A stretch of 39,780 bases of DNA from an uncultured Clostridia bacterium (lineage in GTDB: Bacteria; Bacillota_A; Clostridia; TANB77; CAG-508): assembly GCA_934130705.1 (NCBI GenBank), contig CAKOYL010000004.1, positions 1 through 39,780 of the forward strand, given 5' to 3'. Below are positions 16,110-25,951 of the stretch, piece after piece (the stretch's first letter is position 1; each line of letters opens with the position of its first letter). The translations under genes were made by a program, and so were the position numbers. A model generated the notes under the pieces. It was not told where the DNA came from. It ran no database searches and saw nothing but the letters and a program-made list of their open reading frames with translations.

Positions 16110-16829
16110 ATGAATGTTAATGTTGGTCAAAGCGAAGTAATTGCCAATGAAACAATCGATATACCACAAAAAATAAAAATAAATGAAAAGCTAGACGCAA
16201 AAACTATTATATATAAATTTTTAAAAAGAACAATAGATATTATTGGAGGGCTAGTAGGAACGATCTTACTAGTTCCTATAACACTGTGTGTTTGGATTGC
16301 TAGAATAATACTAAAAGAAAATGATGGACCATTATTTTATGAACAATTAAGAATAGGAAAAAATGGTAAAGAATTTAGATTTTTTAAATTCAGATCTATG
16401 GTTATGAATGCAGATGAAAAACTTGAAGAATATTTAGAACAAAATGAAGAAGCAAGACAAGAATATAAAAAGTATAAAAAGTTAAAAAATGATCCTAGAA
16501 TAACAAAGTTGGGAAAATTTTTAAGAAAAACAAGTATTGATGAAGTACCACAATTTATAAATGTACTAAAAGGTGATATGAGTCTTGTTGGACCACGTCC
16601 ATATTTACATAGAGAAATAAAGGATATGGGAGAAGAAAATTATAATAAGATTATTTCTGTAAAACCAGGACTTACTGGTTATTGGCAAGTAAATGGCAGA
16701 AGCGGTACGGATTTTGAAACAAGGATGAAAATGGATATGGATTACATAAAAGATAGAACTTTATGGAAAGATATGAAATTCTTAATAAAAACGTTTTTGA
16801 AAATATTTGTAAAAGAAGGAGCAATATAG
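16110..16829 (+). CDS. Initiating undecaprenyl-phosphate sugar-1-phosphate transferase
   Basis: 239 aa, bacterial sugar transferase family (PglC/WcaJ-C-terminal/EpsL type). It transfers a sugar phosphate to undecaprenyl phosphate to start the repeat unit at the inner membrane face. A membrane helix lies at about 41-66. The catalytic core follows: QLRIGKNGKEFRFFKFRSM, then DPRITKLGKFLRKTSIDEVPQ (the DE pair), LVGPRPYL, and KPGLTGYWQVNGRS. It is the short, monotopic-type enzyme without the polytopic N-terminal half of WbaP. GGGGG site 6 nt upstream. First gene of the locus. The sugar cannot be read from sequence. Confidence 0.95.
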   Translation: MNVNVGQSEVIANETIDIPQKIKINEKLDAKTIIYKFLKRTIDIIGGLVGTILLVPITLCVWIARIILKENDGPLFYEQLRIGKNGKEFRFFKFRSMVMNADEKLEEYLEQNEEARQEYKKYKKLKNDPRITKLGKFLRKTSIDEVPQFINVLKGDMSLVGPRPYLHREIKDMGEENYNKIISVKPGLTGYWQVNGRSGTDFETRMKMDMDYIKDRTLWKDMKFLIKTFLKIFVKEGAI

Positions 16830-17683
16830 TGCAAGAAAAAGATATAAAAATTGAAGAAAAATATAGTGTTTTAATGAGTGTATATTATAAGGAAAAACCA
16901 GAATGGTTGAGGTATAGTATAGAAAGCATGATCTCTCAAACAATAGCTCCATCTGATTTTGTTATTGTTGAGGATGGAAAATTGACAAATGAATTAGAAA
17001 AAGTCATAGTAGAATTTGAAAAAGAATATCCTGAATTATTTAATGTTATTAGATTGGATACTAATTCAGGATTGGGAATAGCTTTATCTATAGGAATTCA
17101 AAAATGTAAATATGAGTACGTTGCTAGAATGGATTCGGATGATTATAGTTATCCAAATAGAATAGAAGAACAATTTAAGGTTTTCAAAAGAAATCCAGAA
17201 TTGGGGTTAGTTGGAACAAACGTTAATGAATTTATAGATGATATTAATAATGTTATTAGTTATGTCTGCTTACCGGAAAAACAGGAAGAAATTTTTAAAT
17301 TTTCTAAAACCAGGTGTCCTTTTAGGCATCCTTCATTATTATATAAAAAGAATCAAGTTATTTCTGCAGGAAATTATCATGATTTCTATTTGTGTGAAGA
17401 TTATGATTTGTATGTTAGAATGTTAAAAAATGGTTGTAAATGTTATAATATTCAAGAACCTTTAGTTTGTATGAGGATAGGAAAAGATTTTTATAAGAGA
17501 CGTGGCGGAATTAAATATTTAAAAACAATGTTAAAATTTAAAAAACAACAATTAAAAAATGGTTATTTTTCTTTTGGAGATTATTTAAAAAGTTCAACAG
17601 CACACATCATAGTATGTTTAATGCCAAATTTTATAAGAGAATATATTTATAAAAACATACTTAGAAAGAGGAAAGGAAAATAA
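16829..17683 (+). CDS. Glycosyltransferase family 2
   Basis: 284 aa starting at GTG 16829, which overlaps the previous stop by one base (TAGTG) and has AAGGAG exactly 7 nt upstream. An ATG at 16763 would lie inside the previous gene and lacks a site. GT-A fold: N-terminal YSVLMSVYYKE strand, VIVEDG near 48, and the DxD-like ARMDSDD metal/nucleotide-sugar motif near 99. The pattern resembles AmsE-type beta-glycosyltransferases of exopolysaccharide clusters. Likely adds the second sugar to the lipid-linked unit in the cytosol. Sequence shifts here from the A-rich style of the housekeeping genes to a T-richer style. Confidence 0.9.
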   Translation: MQEKDIKIEEKYSVLMSVYYKEKPEWLRYSIESMISQTIAPSDFVIVEDGKLTNELEKVIVEFEKEYPELFNVIRLDTNSGLGIALSIGIQKCKYEYVARMDSDDYSYPNRIEEQFKVFKRNPELGLVGTNVNEFIDDINNVISYVCLPEKQEEIFKFSKTRCPFRHPSLLYKKNQVISAGNYHDFYLCEDYDLYVRMLKNGCKCYNIQEPLVCMRIGKDFYKRRGGIKYLKTMLKFKKQQLKNGYFSFGDYLKSSTAHIIVCLMPNFIREYIYKNILRKRKGK

Positions 17684-17685
17684 AA

Positions 17686-18777
17686 ATGATTAGAATATTA
17701 CAAATTGTTCCTAATATGCAAGCTGGTGGATTGGAAAACTTTATAATGAATATTTACAGAAAAATTAATAAGGAAAATGTTCAATTTGATTTTTTAGTTC
17801 ATTATAAAGAAAAAAAACATTTTGATGATGAAATTGAAAAAATGGGAGGAAAAATATACAGATTTTCTTTAAGGGATGATAATAATATAATTAAGTATAT
17901 TTTTCAATTAAATAGATTTTATAAAGAACATCCTGAATACAAAATTATTCATTGTCATATGAGTAGTATAGGATTTATAAACTTTTTAGTTGCAAAAAAA
18001 AATGGTGTAAAAGTCAGAATTGCTCATAGTCATAATACCAATACTGAGAAAAATTTTAAAGGTTTGGTAAAATCTATAATGATAAAACCACTTAAGTATA
18101 TGTCAACAGATAATTTTGCTTGTTCGACACCTGCGGGAAAATTTTTATTTGGAAAAAAGCCGTTTACAATTATTCCTAATGCAATAGATATTAATTTATA
18201 TAAATACGATGAAAGACTAAGAAGAGAAGAAAGAAAAAAAATGGGAGTAGAAGATAAATTAGTAATAGGACATGTCGGAAGATTTGAATTACAAAAGAAT
18301 CATAAGTATATTATAGATATATTTGAAGAGATTTTAAAAGAAAAAAAGAATGCAGTATTATTATTGGCTGGAAATGGGAGTTTGTTTGATGAAATAAAGG
18401 AATATGCAAAGCAAAAAAATGTGTTTGAGAATATTAAATTTTTGGGCGTTGTTAAAGATACATATAAATTATATCAGGCTATGGATTGCTTTGTTTTACC
18501 ATCTTTTTTTGAAGGATTACCAGTTGTTGGAATTGAAGCACAAGTATCTGGACTAAAATGCTATTTTTCTCGAAATATTACACAAGAGGTTAAAATTAGT
18601 CCGTTGGCTGAATTTCTTGATATTAATTTTGATAGTATAGCTACTTGGAAAGAGGCTATATTATCATCTCAGATGTATGATAGAAAAAAAATATATAGTA
18701 GCATAAAGGGTACTAAGTATAACGCTGAAACTGCAGCAAAAATATTAGAAAAATTTTATGTTTCTAGATTTAAATAG
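17686..18777 (+). CDS. Glycosyltransferase family 4 (EpsF-like)
   Basis: 363 aa, GT-B fold retaining transferase. The N-terminal glycine motif is in QIVPNMQAGGLENFIMN. The C-terminal nucleotide-binding half contains GHVGRFELQKNH and the EX7E motif (E276 and E284 in FEGLPVVGIEAQVSG). Closest pattern is the EpsF/CapM group of capsule clusters. AGAGG before the ATG; starts 2 nt after the previous gene's stop. Acceptor and donor sugars unknown. Confidence 0.92.
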   Translation: MIRILQIVPNMQAGGLENFIMNIYRKINKENVQFDFLVHYKEKKHFDDEIEKMGGKIYRFSLRDDNNIIKYIFQLNRFYKEHPEYKIIHCHMSSIGFINFLVAKKNGVKVRIAHSHNTNTEKNFKGLVKSIMIKPLKYMSTDNFACSTPAGKFLFGKKPFTIIPNAIDINLYKYDERLRREERKKMGVEDKLVIGHVGRFELQKNHKYIIDIFEEILKEKKNAVLLLAGNGSLFDEIKEYAKQKNVFENIKFLGVVKDTYKLYQAMDCFVLPSFFEGLPVVGIEAQVSGLKCYFSRNITQEVKISPLAEFLDINFDSIATWKEAILSSQMYDRKKIYSSIKGTKYNAETAAKILEKFYVSRFK

Positions 18778-18786
18778 GAGATTTAT

Positions 18787-19875
18787 ATGATAGTATATTT
18801 TATATCTTTTATAATTACATTAATATTTTGTTTTTTTGCTACACATTTAAAAAATAAAATTCAAAGAAAGTTTTTTATGCTTCTATCAATTTTTCCTTTT
18901 TTTCTTGTGGCGGCATTAAGATATAATGTGGGAATAGATACGTGGTTAAATTATGGTCCAACTTTTGATAAGGTGGCTCAATATGGAGATAGGTTTGATG
19001 TTATACCATTTTTAATGCAAAAATATGAAATTGGTTTTAGCATTATTGTCTTTTTATTAGCAAGAGTCTGTAAAAGTTCTACAATATTATTTACATTTGG
19101 CTCAGCTATAGTTACATTTTTTACTTTTTTTGCAATATATAGGCAATCAAAAATTCCTTGGTTAAGCATTACAATATTTTTTTTGTCGGGAGCTTTTTTG
19201 TTAAGTATGAATGGAATGAGAAACTATATGGCTATTGCAATTGTAATTTACTCATTGAAATATATTTATGATAAAAAGTTTCTAAAATTTTTATTATGTA
19301 TATTATTGGCAGCATCGATACATAAGAGTATATTAATATTAATACTTTTGTATCCGTTATACAATTTAAAAATTGATATTAAATTTATTATAATAGGATT
19401 TATAATATCTATAATTACGATGTTTTTTATTAATGGTATATTGAGTTTTATATTAAGTAAAACATCTTATATTAATTATTTTAATACAGACAAAATATTT
19501 GTTGATCCATTATATTCAATGTTGGTTATAAATATAATGATATTTATTTTATTTTTATTTAATTATAATAATTATAAAAATAACAAAGAATACAATTTTT
19601 ATTTAAAATTACAAATGTTTTCTGTTATTATTTGCATATTTTCATTCAAATTGTCTTTATCATATAGATTAGAACAAATTATTGACTTTTTTCAAATAAT
19701 AACAATACCTAATAACATATTTTTCTTAAAACAAAATAAAAATTTTAAAAAAAGTATAGTCTTGAGTGCTATATTAACAGTAATTACTATATTTAGTGTG
19801 TATTTTACAAAGGTTTTCATTTTTTCTGATGATAACCAATTAAAAAATTATAGTACGATTTTCAATAAGGAGTGA
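18787..19875 (+). CDS. EpsG/Wzy-type polysaccharide polymerase
   Basis: 362 aa, about ten hydrophobic segments across the whole length. The EpsG family signature is the early loop ALRYNVGIDTWLNYG (near residue 43) and the GMRNYMAIAI segment near 145. It is the only polytopic candidate polymerase among the glycosyltransferases, so it probably joins flipped repeat units at the outer membrane face. Ribosome site AGGAG six nt upstream of the ATG. Gap to the previous gene 9 nt. Confidence 0.85.
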   Translation: MIVYFISFIITLIFCFFATHLKNKIQRKFFMLLSIFPFFLVAALRYNVGIDTWLNYGPTFDKVAQYGDRFDVIPFLMQKYEIGFSIIVFLLARVCKSSTILFTFGSAIVTFFTFFAIYRQSKIPWLSITIFFLSGAFLLSMNGMRNYMAIAIVIYSLKYIYDKKFLKFLLCILLAASIHKSILILILLYPLYNLKIDIKFIIIGFIISIITMFFINGILSFILSKTSYINYFNTDKIFVDPLYSMLVINIMIFILFLFNYNNYKNNKEYNFYLKLQMFSVIICIFSFKLSLSYRLEQIIDFFQIITIPNNIFFLKQNKNFKKSIVLSAILTVITIFSVYFTKVFIFSDDNQLKNYSTIFNKE

Positions 19876-19883
19876 TTATTTAA

Positions 19884-20852
19884 ATGTTAATATCTATTAT
19901 TGTACCTGTGTATAATTCTGAAAAATATTTAGAAAGGTGTTTAAAAAGTATAATAAAGCAAACTTATAAAGAGTTAGAGATTATATTAATTGATGATGGT
20001 TCTACAGATATGAGCAATCAGATATGCAAAGATTATATGAAATTGGATAATAGGATAAAATTGATAACAACTAAAAATATGGGGGTTTCTAATGCAAGAA
20101 ACTTAGGGTTGGACGTTGCAAAAGGAGAATATATATCTTTTATTGATAGTGATGATAAAGTAGATGAACGTTTTATAGAAAAAATGTATTATTTTTGTGA
20201 AAAATATAAAACAGAATTAGCTTGTGTCAATATGAATTATTATTTTGGGAATAATGTTACAAAACCTTTAAAAATAAAAGGAGGCATTATAGATAAAAAT
20301 GAGTATTATAAACAATTAATTTGTAACATAAAAGGATTTGTGTGCAATAAATTATATCATAAATCTTTAATAAATAATATTAGATTTGATACTAATATTA
20401 GTGTATGTGAGGATTTATTATTTAATATAAAAATTGCAAAATATATTAATAAAGTTTGTGTGATTAATGAATTTTTATATGATTATTATCAGAATTCAAC
20501 TAGCACATACAATGGCGAGTATAATTCAAAAAAGATTACAGAAATTTTTGCATATGATAAAATTATAAATTTACTACAATTAGAGTGCCCTGAAATTTTA
20601 GAATTATATAAATATGAATATTTGTTGATGGCTATTAGACAAAAAAATAAATATAAAAATTCTAAATATAGAGATAAAAATAATTATGAAATTATAAGAA
20701 AGAGTGTATCAAAATATTATATGGAAGTATTATTTTCAAGAAAAATAAAATTAAATAGAAAAATATATATTATATTAAATGATAGATTTCCTGCTTTTAT
20801 AGTAATACTTAAGAAAATAAAAAATAAAGAGGTGTTAAAGTGCTTAGTATAG
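19884..20852 (+). CDS. Glycosyltransferase family 2
   Basis: 322 aa. Classic GT-A start ISIIVPVYNSEKYLERCL, nucleotide-binding LIDDGSTD at 36-42, GVSNARNLGLD at 67-77, and FIDSDD (D88, D90, D91) for the metal-bound donor. The C-terminal ~110 residues are helical and Lys/Tyr-rich, giving probable membrane association. It overlaps the next gene by 13 nt, so the two GT2 genes are translationally coupled. Linkage formed is unknown. Confidence 0.92.
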   Translation: MLISIIVPVYNSEKYLERCLKSIIKQTYKELEIILIDDGSTDMSNQICKDYMKLDNRIKLITTKNMGVSNARNLGLDVAKGEYISFIDSDDKVDERFIEKMYYFCEKYKTELACVNMNYYFGNNVTKPLKIKGGIIDKNEYYKQLICNIKGFVCNKLYHKSLINNIRFDTNISVCEDLLFNIKIAKYINKVCVINEFLYDYYQNSTSTYNGEYNSKKITEIFAYDKIINLLQLECPEILELYKYEYLLMAIRQKNKYKNSKYRDKNNYEIIRKSVSKYYMEVLFSRKIKLNRKIYIILNDRFPAFIVILKKIKNKEVLKCLV

Positions 20853-21814
20853 TTATACCAGTATATAATTCAGAAATGAAAATTTTAAAATGCCTAAAAA
20901 GCATAATTGGAAATGATAGTGATTGTGAATATGAAGTGGTTATCGTTAATGATGGATCAACGGATAATTCTCTTAAAGTATTAGAAAATTTTTCGAAGAA
21001 ATATGAAAATATAAAAATTTTTAGTCAAGAAAATGCTGGAGTTTCTTCAGCAAGGAATTTAGGTATTGAAATGGCTAAAGGGGATTGGATGATGTTTGTT
21101 GATTCGGATGATTTCCTTTCAAAAGATTGGAAAAAAATAATCCAAAAAGAAATAATTAAAGAAGATAATGATTTTTATATTTTTTCAAAAAATTATTGTA
21201 GTAATACAGATAGAAAAGATGTTTTAGGACAAATTATTGGATTAAGGGAAGAACAACATATGTCCTGTGTTTGGTCAAAAATATATAAAACTGAAATTAT
21301 AAAAAAATATAAGATAAGATTTCAAAATGGTATTATTAATGGCGAAGATTTATTATTTAATTTAGAATATTATTTGAAATGTAAAAAAGCTAAATTTTGC
21401 AAAGGTAGTATTTATAATTATTATATTAATAGTCAATCAGCCACTAATCATTTTAATGGTAGATTCATCGAATCAGATATTTTATACCAGAATAAATTGA
21501 AGGAAACTTTAGATAAATTAGATTATGATTTTGAATATATTTTAGATTTAAATATTTTAAATTCTTGGCTGGTATTTTTTAATAGATATAGTTATGTGAG
21601 AAAATATAAATATTCTGATATTAGACCTTTTGTTGAGAACGAAAAATATGAAAAAGAAATTAAAAATTATCAAAGGTATAATAAATATTTTCCAAAAGAA
21701 AAGATAATATTATTGGAGCTTTTATATCAAAAAAAATATAAATTTGTTTACCAATTATTTAAGATAAAAAATAAATTAAAATTTAAAAATAAAAATATAA
21801 TTGAAAGGATTTGA
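20840..21814 (+). CDS. Glycosyltransferase family 2
   Basis: 324 aa with a GTG start at 20840, supported by AGAGG 7 nt upstream; there is no better in-frame ATG before the catalytic core. N-terminus LSIVIPVYNSE, then IVNDGSTD at ~36-42, GVSSARNLGIE, and FVDSDD at ~87-91. It is a paralogue of the preceding GT2 gene (same length and motif spacing), likely an old duplication followed by specialisation. The reading frame begins inside the previous gene. Confidence 0.92.
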   Translation: MLSIVIPVYNSEMKILKCLKSIIGNDSDCEYEVVIVNDGSTDNSLKVLENFSKKYENIKIFSQENAGVSSARNLGIEMAKGDWMMFVDSDDFLSKDWKKIIQKEIIKEDNDFYIFSKNYCSNTDRKDVLGQIIGLREEQHMSCVWSKIYKTEIIKKYKIRFQNGIINGEDLLFNLEYYLKCKKAKFCKGSIYNYYINSQSATNHFNGRFIESDILYQNKLKETLDKLDYDFEYILDLNILNSWLVFFNRYSYVRKYKYSDIRPFVENEKYEKEIKNYQRYNKYFPKEKIILLELLYQKKYKFVYQLFKIKNKLKFKNKNIIERI

Positions 21815-21818
21815 TTTT

Positions 21819-22955
21819 TTGAAAAAAATAGGAACAATTACATTTCACGCATCACATAATTGTGGCTCTTTTTTACAGGCATATGCGTTACAAAAATTTT
21901 TAATAAAAAATAAATTTGATACAGAAATTATTAATTTTGCAAATAAAGGACAAAGAAAATTATATGATATTAAATTTTCTAACAATTCTTTAAAAAACAT
22001 TTTGAAAAATATTATTTTATTTCCGAGAAAAAAGATTTTAAAAAATACATATACAAATTACAATAATTTTATTTATAGTAAATTAAAATTATCAGAAAAA
22101 GAATTTTATACTTTAGAGGAAATGAAAAAATATAATTTTGATTATGATACAGTTATATGTGGAAGTGATCAAATATGGAATGTAACAATAGATGATTTTG
22201 ATGATGCATATTTTTTACCTTTTATATCAGATAAGAAAAAAATAGCCTATGCAGCTAGTTTTGGAGCAAAAAAAATGTCAAATTATCTTTCAAACGAAGA
22301 ATTAGAAAAATATAAAAAATATTTATCAGATTTTTCTCTAATTACGATTAGAGAGAACAATGGAAAAAAATGGATTAATGAAATATTTAATAAAGATGTG
22401 CCTGTGGTTTTAGACCCTACATTATTGTTAAATAAAGATGATTACGCAGAAATAGAAGATACATATGATGAAAAAATTAATGAGAAATATATTTTTTATT
22501 ATTCTCCTTCATATAATCCTAAAATTAATAAATTGGTAAAAAAAATAGCACAGAAATATAATTTGAAAATTGTAGCTTGGAACCCTAAGAGTTATTATTT
22601 AAAATTTATGAATTTTACGAATTTTTATTTACCTCGAAAACAAAATCCTGGAGTATATTTATCATTGATTAGAGATGCAGAAATGGTTATAACGACATCA
22701 TTTCACGGAACAATATTTTCCACAATTTATAATAAGAAATTTTGGGTAATAAAAAATGGAGAGATGTTTGGCGACGATGATAGAGTAAGAACTTTAGTAC
22801 AACAGTTAGCTATTGAGGATAGATTAATACCAATGGATTTTAAAGAAGATTTTGAGTATTTGGCTAATGTTGATTATGAAGAATATAATAATGAATTGGC
22901 AATATTAAAAAATAAATCTAGTCAAATTCTACTTGGGGGAATCCAAAATGACTAA
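21819..22955 (+). CDS. Polysaccharide pyruvyl transferase family protein
   Basis: 378 aa starting at TTG 21819: AAAGGA lies 9 nt upstream and the protein then begins KKIGTITFHASHNCGSFLQ. An upstream TTG at 21801 would place the ribosome site inside the gene. Family features: N-terminal GSFLQAYAL, the VICGSDQIWN motif near 112, and SFHGTIFSTIYNKKFWVI near 288. These proteins add pyruvate ketals (CsaB type) or act in related modification; this places a negatively charged or modified residue on the polymer. It ends overlapping the flippase gene by 8 nt. Confidence 0.9.
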   Translation: MKKIGTITFHASHNCGSFLQAYALQKFLIKNKFDTEIINFANKGQRKLYDIKFSNNSLKNILKNIILFPRKKILKNTYTNYNNFIYSKLKLSEKEFYTLEEMKKYNFDYDTVICGSDQIWNVTIDDFDDAYFLPFISDKKKIAYAASFGAKKMSNYLSNEELEKYKKYLSDFSLITIRENNGKKWINEIFNKDVPVVLDPTLLLNKDDYAEIEDTYDEKINEKYIFYYSPSYNPKINKLVKKIAQKYNLKIVAWNPKSYYLKFMNFTNFYLPRKQNPGVYLSLIRDAEMVITTSFHGTIFSTIYNKKFWVIKNGEMFGDDDRVRTLVQQLAIEDRLIPMDFKEDFEYLANVDYEEYNNELAILKNKSSQILLGGIQND

Positions 22956-24354
22956 GCTAAAGAAAAATTTTGTATATAATATTGTTTTTCAGATTTTAAA
23001 TTTGTGTCTGCCGATAATAACTGTACCATATATTTCACGAACATTGGGAGTAGAAGGGAGTGGAATTTATTCATATACATATTCTATTGTAAATTACTTT
23101 ATGATATTTGCAATGCTAGGAATTAGTAATTATGGAAATAGAAAGATTGCTAAATGTAGGGAAAATAAAGATGAGTTGGCTAGACAATTTATCTCATTGT
23201 ATACTTTACAAATTTTTTTAACTACAATTTCTTTGATTATATATGTACTATATTGTATATTTTTTTCAACTTATAAAATTGTTAGTTGGATTGAGATTTT
23301 GTTTTTACTTTCTAGTTTATTGGATATTAGTTGGTTGTATTTTGGATTAGAAGAATTTAAGAAAACAGTAACAAAAAATATATTAGTAAAAGTTGTTTCT
23401 CTAATATTGATATTATTATTCGTAAAAGATTCTAATGCAATTTATGTATATACACTAATTATGGCAAGTAGTACCTTTTTTAGTCAATTAGTGTTGTGGA
23501 AAGGAATAAAAAATTATATTGATTTTAAGAGTTATAAATTAGAAAAAAATGATGTAATAAAACATATTAAAGGAACGTTAATTTTATTTATTCCTGTTAT
23601 ATCATATTCTATATATAAAATTATGGATAAAATAATGTTAGGACTATTAAGTAATATGGAAGAGGTTGGATATTATGAGTATGCAGAAAAAATTATAAAT
23701 ATTCCAATTGGATTTATTACTGCATTAGGAACTGTAATGCTTCCTAAAATATCAAATTTAGTTGAGAAAAATGAAATTGATAGTATAAAAAAATATTTGT
23801 TTAGAGCATTAAAGTTTATAATGTTTTTTGCTATACCAAGTTGTTTAGGATTGATTTCTATAAGTACAGAATTTTCAATTTTATTTTTGGGAGAGGAATA
23901 TTTAAGGACTGGTATAATAATAAAATATCTTTCAGTAACTATAGTATTTACAGCGTGGGCAAATGTTATTAGGACACAGTGGTTGATACCAAAAGAAAAA
24001 GATTCAATATATATTAGTACAACTATTATTGGTGCATTTATAAATTTATTTATAAATCTCATATTAATTCCTGGATTTGGTGCTGTAGGAGCAAGTATAG
24101 GAACTATTTGCTCAGAATTTTGTATAATGTTTTTACAATCATTCTTGTCTAGAAAAGAAATTAAATTTAGTATAATATTTAAAACAATATTACATTTTGT
24201 AATTGCAGCATTAATAATGTTTATTTTAATAAATATAATTGGAGGTTTTATATATAATATTTATCTGAAATTAGTTGTTGAATGTGCACTTGGAGTAATG
24301 ATATATTCGGTATTAAATTATAACTATATAAAAAAAGAAATATTAATGAAATAG
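22948..24354 (+). CDS. Wzx-type polysaccharide flippase
   Basis: 468 aa from ATG 22948, preferred over a TTG at 22933 because the GGGGGA site (22935-22940) is 7 nt upstream. About 12-14 transmembrane segments in the MOP (polysaccharide transport) superfamily pattern. The characteristic N-terminal segment PYISRTLGVEGSGIYSY is at about 25-41, and MLGISNYGNRKIA follows. It carries lipid-linked repeat units across the membrane for the EpsG/Wzy polymerase. Overlaps the pyruvyl transferase by 8 nt. Confidence 0.93.
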   Translation: MTKLKKNFVYNIVFQILNLCLPIITVPYISRTLGVEGSGIYSYTYSIVNYFMIFAMLGISNYGNRKIAKCRENKDELARQFISLYTLQIFLTTISLIIYVLYCIFFSTYKIVSWIEILFLLSSLLDISWLYFGLEEFKKTVTKNILVKVVSLILILLFVKDSNAIYVYTLIMASSTFFSQLVLWKGIKNYIDFKSYKLEKNDVIKHIKGTLILFIPVISYSIYKIMDKIMLGLLSNMEEVGYYEYAEKIINIPIGFITALGTVMLPKISNLVEKNEIDSIKKYLFRALKFIMFFAIPSCLGLISISTEFSILFLGEEYLRTGIIIKYLSVTIVFTAWANVIRTQWLIPKEKDSIYISTTIIGAFINLFINLILIPGFGAVGASIGTICSEFCIMFLQSFLSRKEIKFSIIFKTILHFVIAALIMFILINIIGGFIYNIYLKLVVECALGVMIYSVLNYNYIKKEILMK

Positions 24355-24371
24355 ATTTTAAGGGGGGTTTT

Positions 24372-25445
24372 ATGGAAAATTTAAATACTGATATTAATTT
24401 AGTACCTAAAAATGAAAAAAATAGGATTTATTCTATTACTGGAATAAAGATGATAGCACTTTTTTTAGTATTTATATGGCATATAAATATAGTTAAAACT
24501 CCTGATTTAGGAGCAAGAGCTTGTGAAATTTTGTTTATTTGTTCGGGATTTTGTATGGCATATAATTATTATGATAAAAATTTTTTAGGAACAATATTTG
24601 AGGGGATAAACTTTTTTACAAAGAGAATAAAAAAATTTTATATTTTATATTTAATTACGATGGTTTTAGCAATGTTTTTTTTAGTTAAATATAAAGGATA
24701 TATTTTAAATAAAGCATTAATAATAATAGGATTATTTAATACATTATTAATACAAACATGGTGTACTGGAACATTTAATGGAGCTTCTTGGTTTTTAGGA
24801 ACTTTAATGTTTTGTTATTTTTGTACACCATTCATATTGAGCATTATTAAAAAAAATGAAAATTATAAAAAAATGATAATGTTGTTTTTGGCTATTTTAA
24901 GCATAAGACTAATATTAGAATATATAAGACTAAATTTTCCGGGAATAGTATCATTTAGTCTTCATACTTTTCCATTAATTAGAATGTTGGAATATTTTTT
25001 GGCGTGTATTGCAGGAGTATCTTTTTTAAAATTTAGAGTTAATATTGAAAATATAAAAAATGTAAGATTTATTTTTAGTCTTTGCGAATTAGTTGCATTA
25101 AGTATGTATATATTTTTAGTTGTTAAATACAATAATGTTTGGTATAGAGGAATTTTTTCACTTTTGGGAATTATAGTTATATATTTATTTTCTTTTCAAA
25201 AGGGAATCATTTCGAAATTATTAGGTTTGAAAATAATTCAAGAATTTTCAAAATATGAAATGGAGTTTTTTTTAATACATCAAGTTGTTATAAATTTTAT
25301 TAGTTTAAAAGTACAGTCTAAAGCAAAGATATTTATATATTCTTTTATTTTAACCAGTATTTTATCATTTGTATATAAAAAAATATATATATTCATAAAA
25401 GATAAGGCAAATTTAAAACTAAAGAGCAGGAGGACTCAAATTTGA
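24372..25445 (+). CDS. Acyltransferase family 3 membrane protein
   Basis: 357 aa, about ten transmembrane segments. The acyltransferase 3 signature appears at the start: SITGIKMIALFLVFIWHIN (catalytic-type His at the end of helix 1) and later a LGTLMFCYFCTPF segment and EFFLIHQVVINF near 295. Members O-acetylate sugars of capsules and walls using cytosolic acyl-CoA. GGGGGG ribosome site 6 nt upstream. Its end abuts the broken vanZ copy, whose start codon lies within its last codons. Confidence 0.85.
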   Translation: MENLNTDINLVPKNEKNRIYSITGIKMIALFLVFIWHINIVKTPDLGARACEILFICSGFCMAYNYYDKNFLGTIFEGINFFTKRIKKFYILYLITMVLAMFFLVKYKGYILNKALIIIGLFNTLLIQTWCTGTFNGASWFLGTLMFCYFCTPFILSIIKKNENYKKMIMLFLAILSIRLILEYIRLNFPGIVSFSLHTFPLIRMLEYFLACIAGVSFLKFRVNIENIKNVRFIFSLCELVALSMYIFLVVKYNNVWYRGIFSLLGIIVIYLFSFQKGIISKLLGLKIIQEFSKYEMEFFLIHQVVINFISLKVQSKAKIFIYSFILTSILSFVYKKIYIFIKDKANLKLKSRRTQI

Positions 25446-25924
25446 AACGCACCTTATTTAGAATAACAATGCTAATAATGTTAAGACTAACATTTGTATC
25501 TATATTCAACTTTTCAAATCAAAATGGACAAGCATCAAGTGAATTAAGTAGAAAAGTAGCAAGAAAAATAGTAGATGTATTTCCATACACGAAAAACTTA
25601 AGTGAAAAACAAAAAACAAAATAGTAGAAAAATCACAACCCATAATAAGAAAAGGAGCACATGTATCAATATACAACACTAGTAGGAATATTTATAATGA
25701 GCTTCTTAAGTACATATAAACTTCACCTAAAATATAAATTATTAAAAAGTTTATTGGTTGGTTTAATTTATGCAGCATCAGATGAAATACATCAAAGTTT
25801 TATACTGGGTAGAACAGCATATATCAGAGAATGTTTGTATAGATACTAGTGGAGTATTTTTAGGAATTATAATTGTTCTTATTATAAAGCTTTAAGTGAA
25901 AAGAAAATATGTATTGAAAATTAA
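25442..25924 (+). pseudogene. Broken VanZ-family gene (degraded copy of the vanZ at 30386)
   Basis: Begins TTGAAACGCACC after AGGAGG, exactly like the intact copy at 30386, and aligns with it over the full length. Three frameshifts are visible. First, a net -1 in an A-run region near 25606-25622, which leads to TAG stops. Second, a +1 near 25676. Third, a +1 near 25820-25840, just after GRTA. A further ~15-nt deletion lies near the 3' end. Conserved family words survive in pieces: NFSNQNGQASSELSRKVARK, DEIHQSF and GRTA. Not expressed as a full protein. Composition is host-like, unlike the T-rich genes on both sides. Confidence 0.88.
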
Positions 25925-25951
25925 ATATAATAAAAAATAATTGGGGAAAAA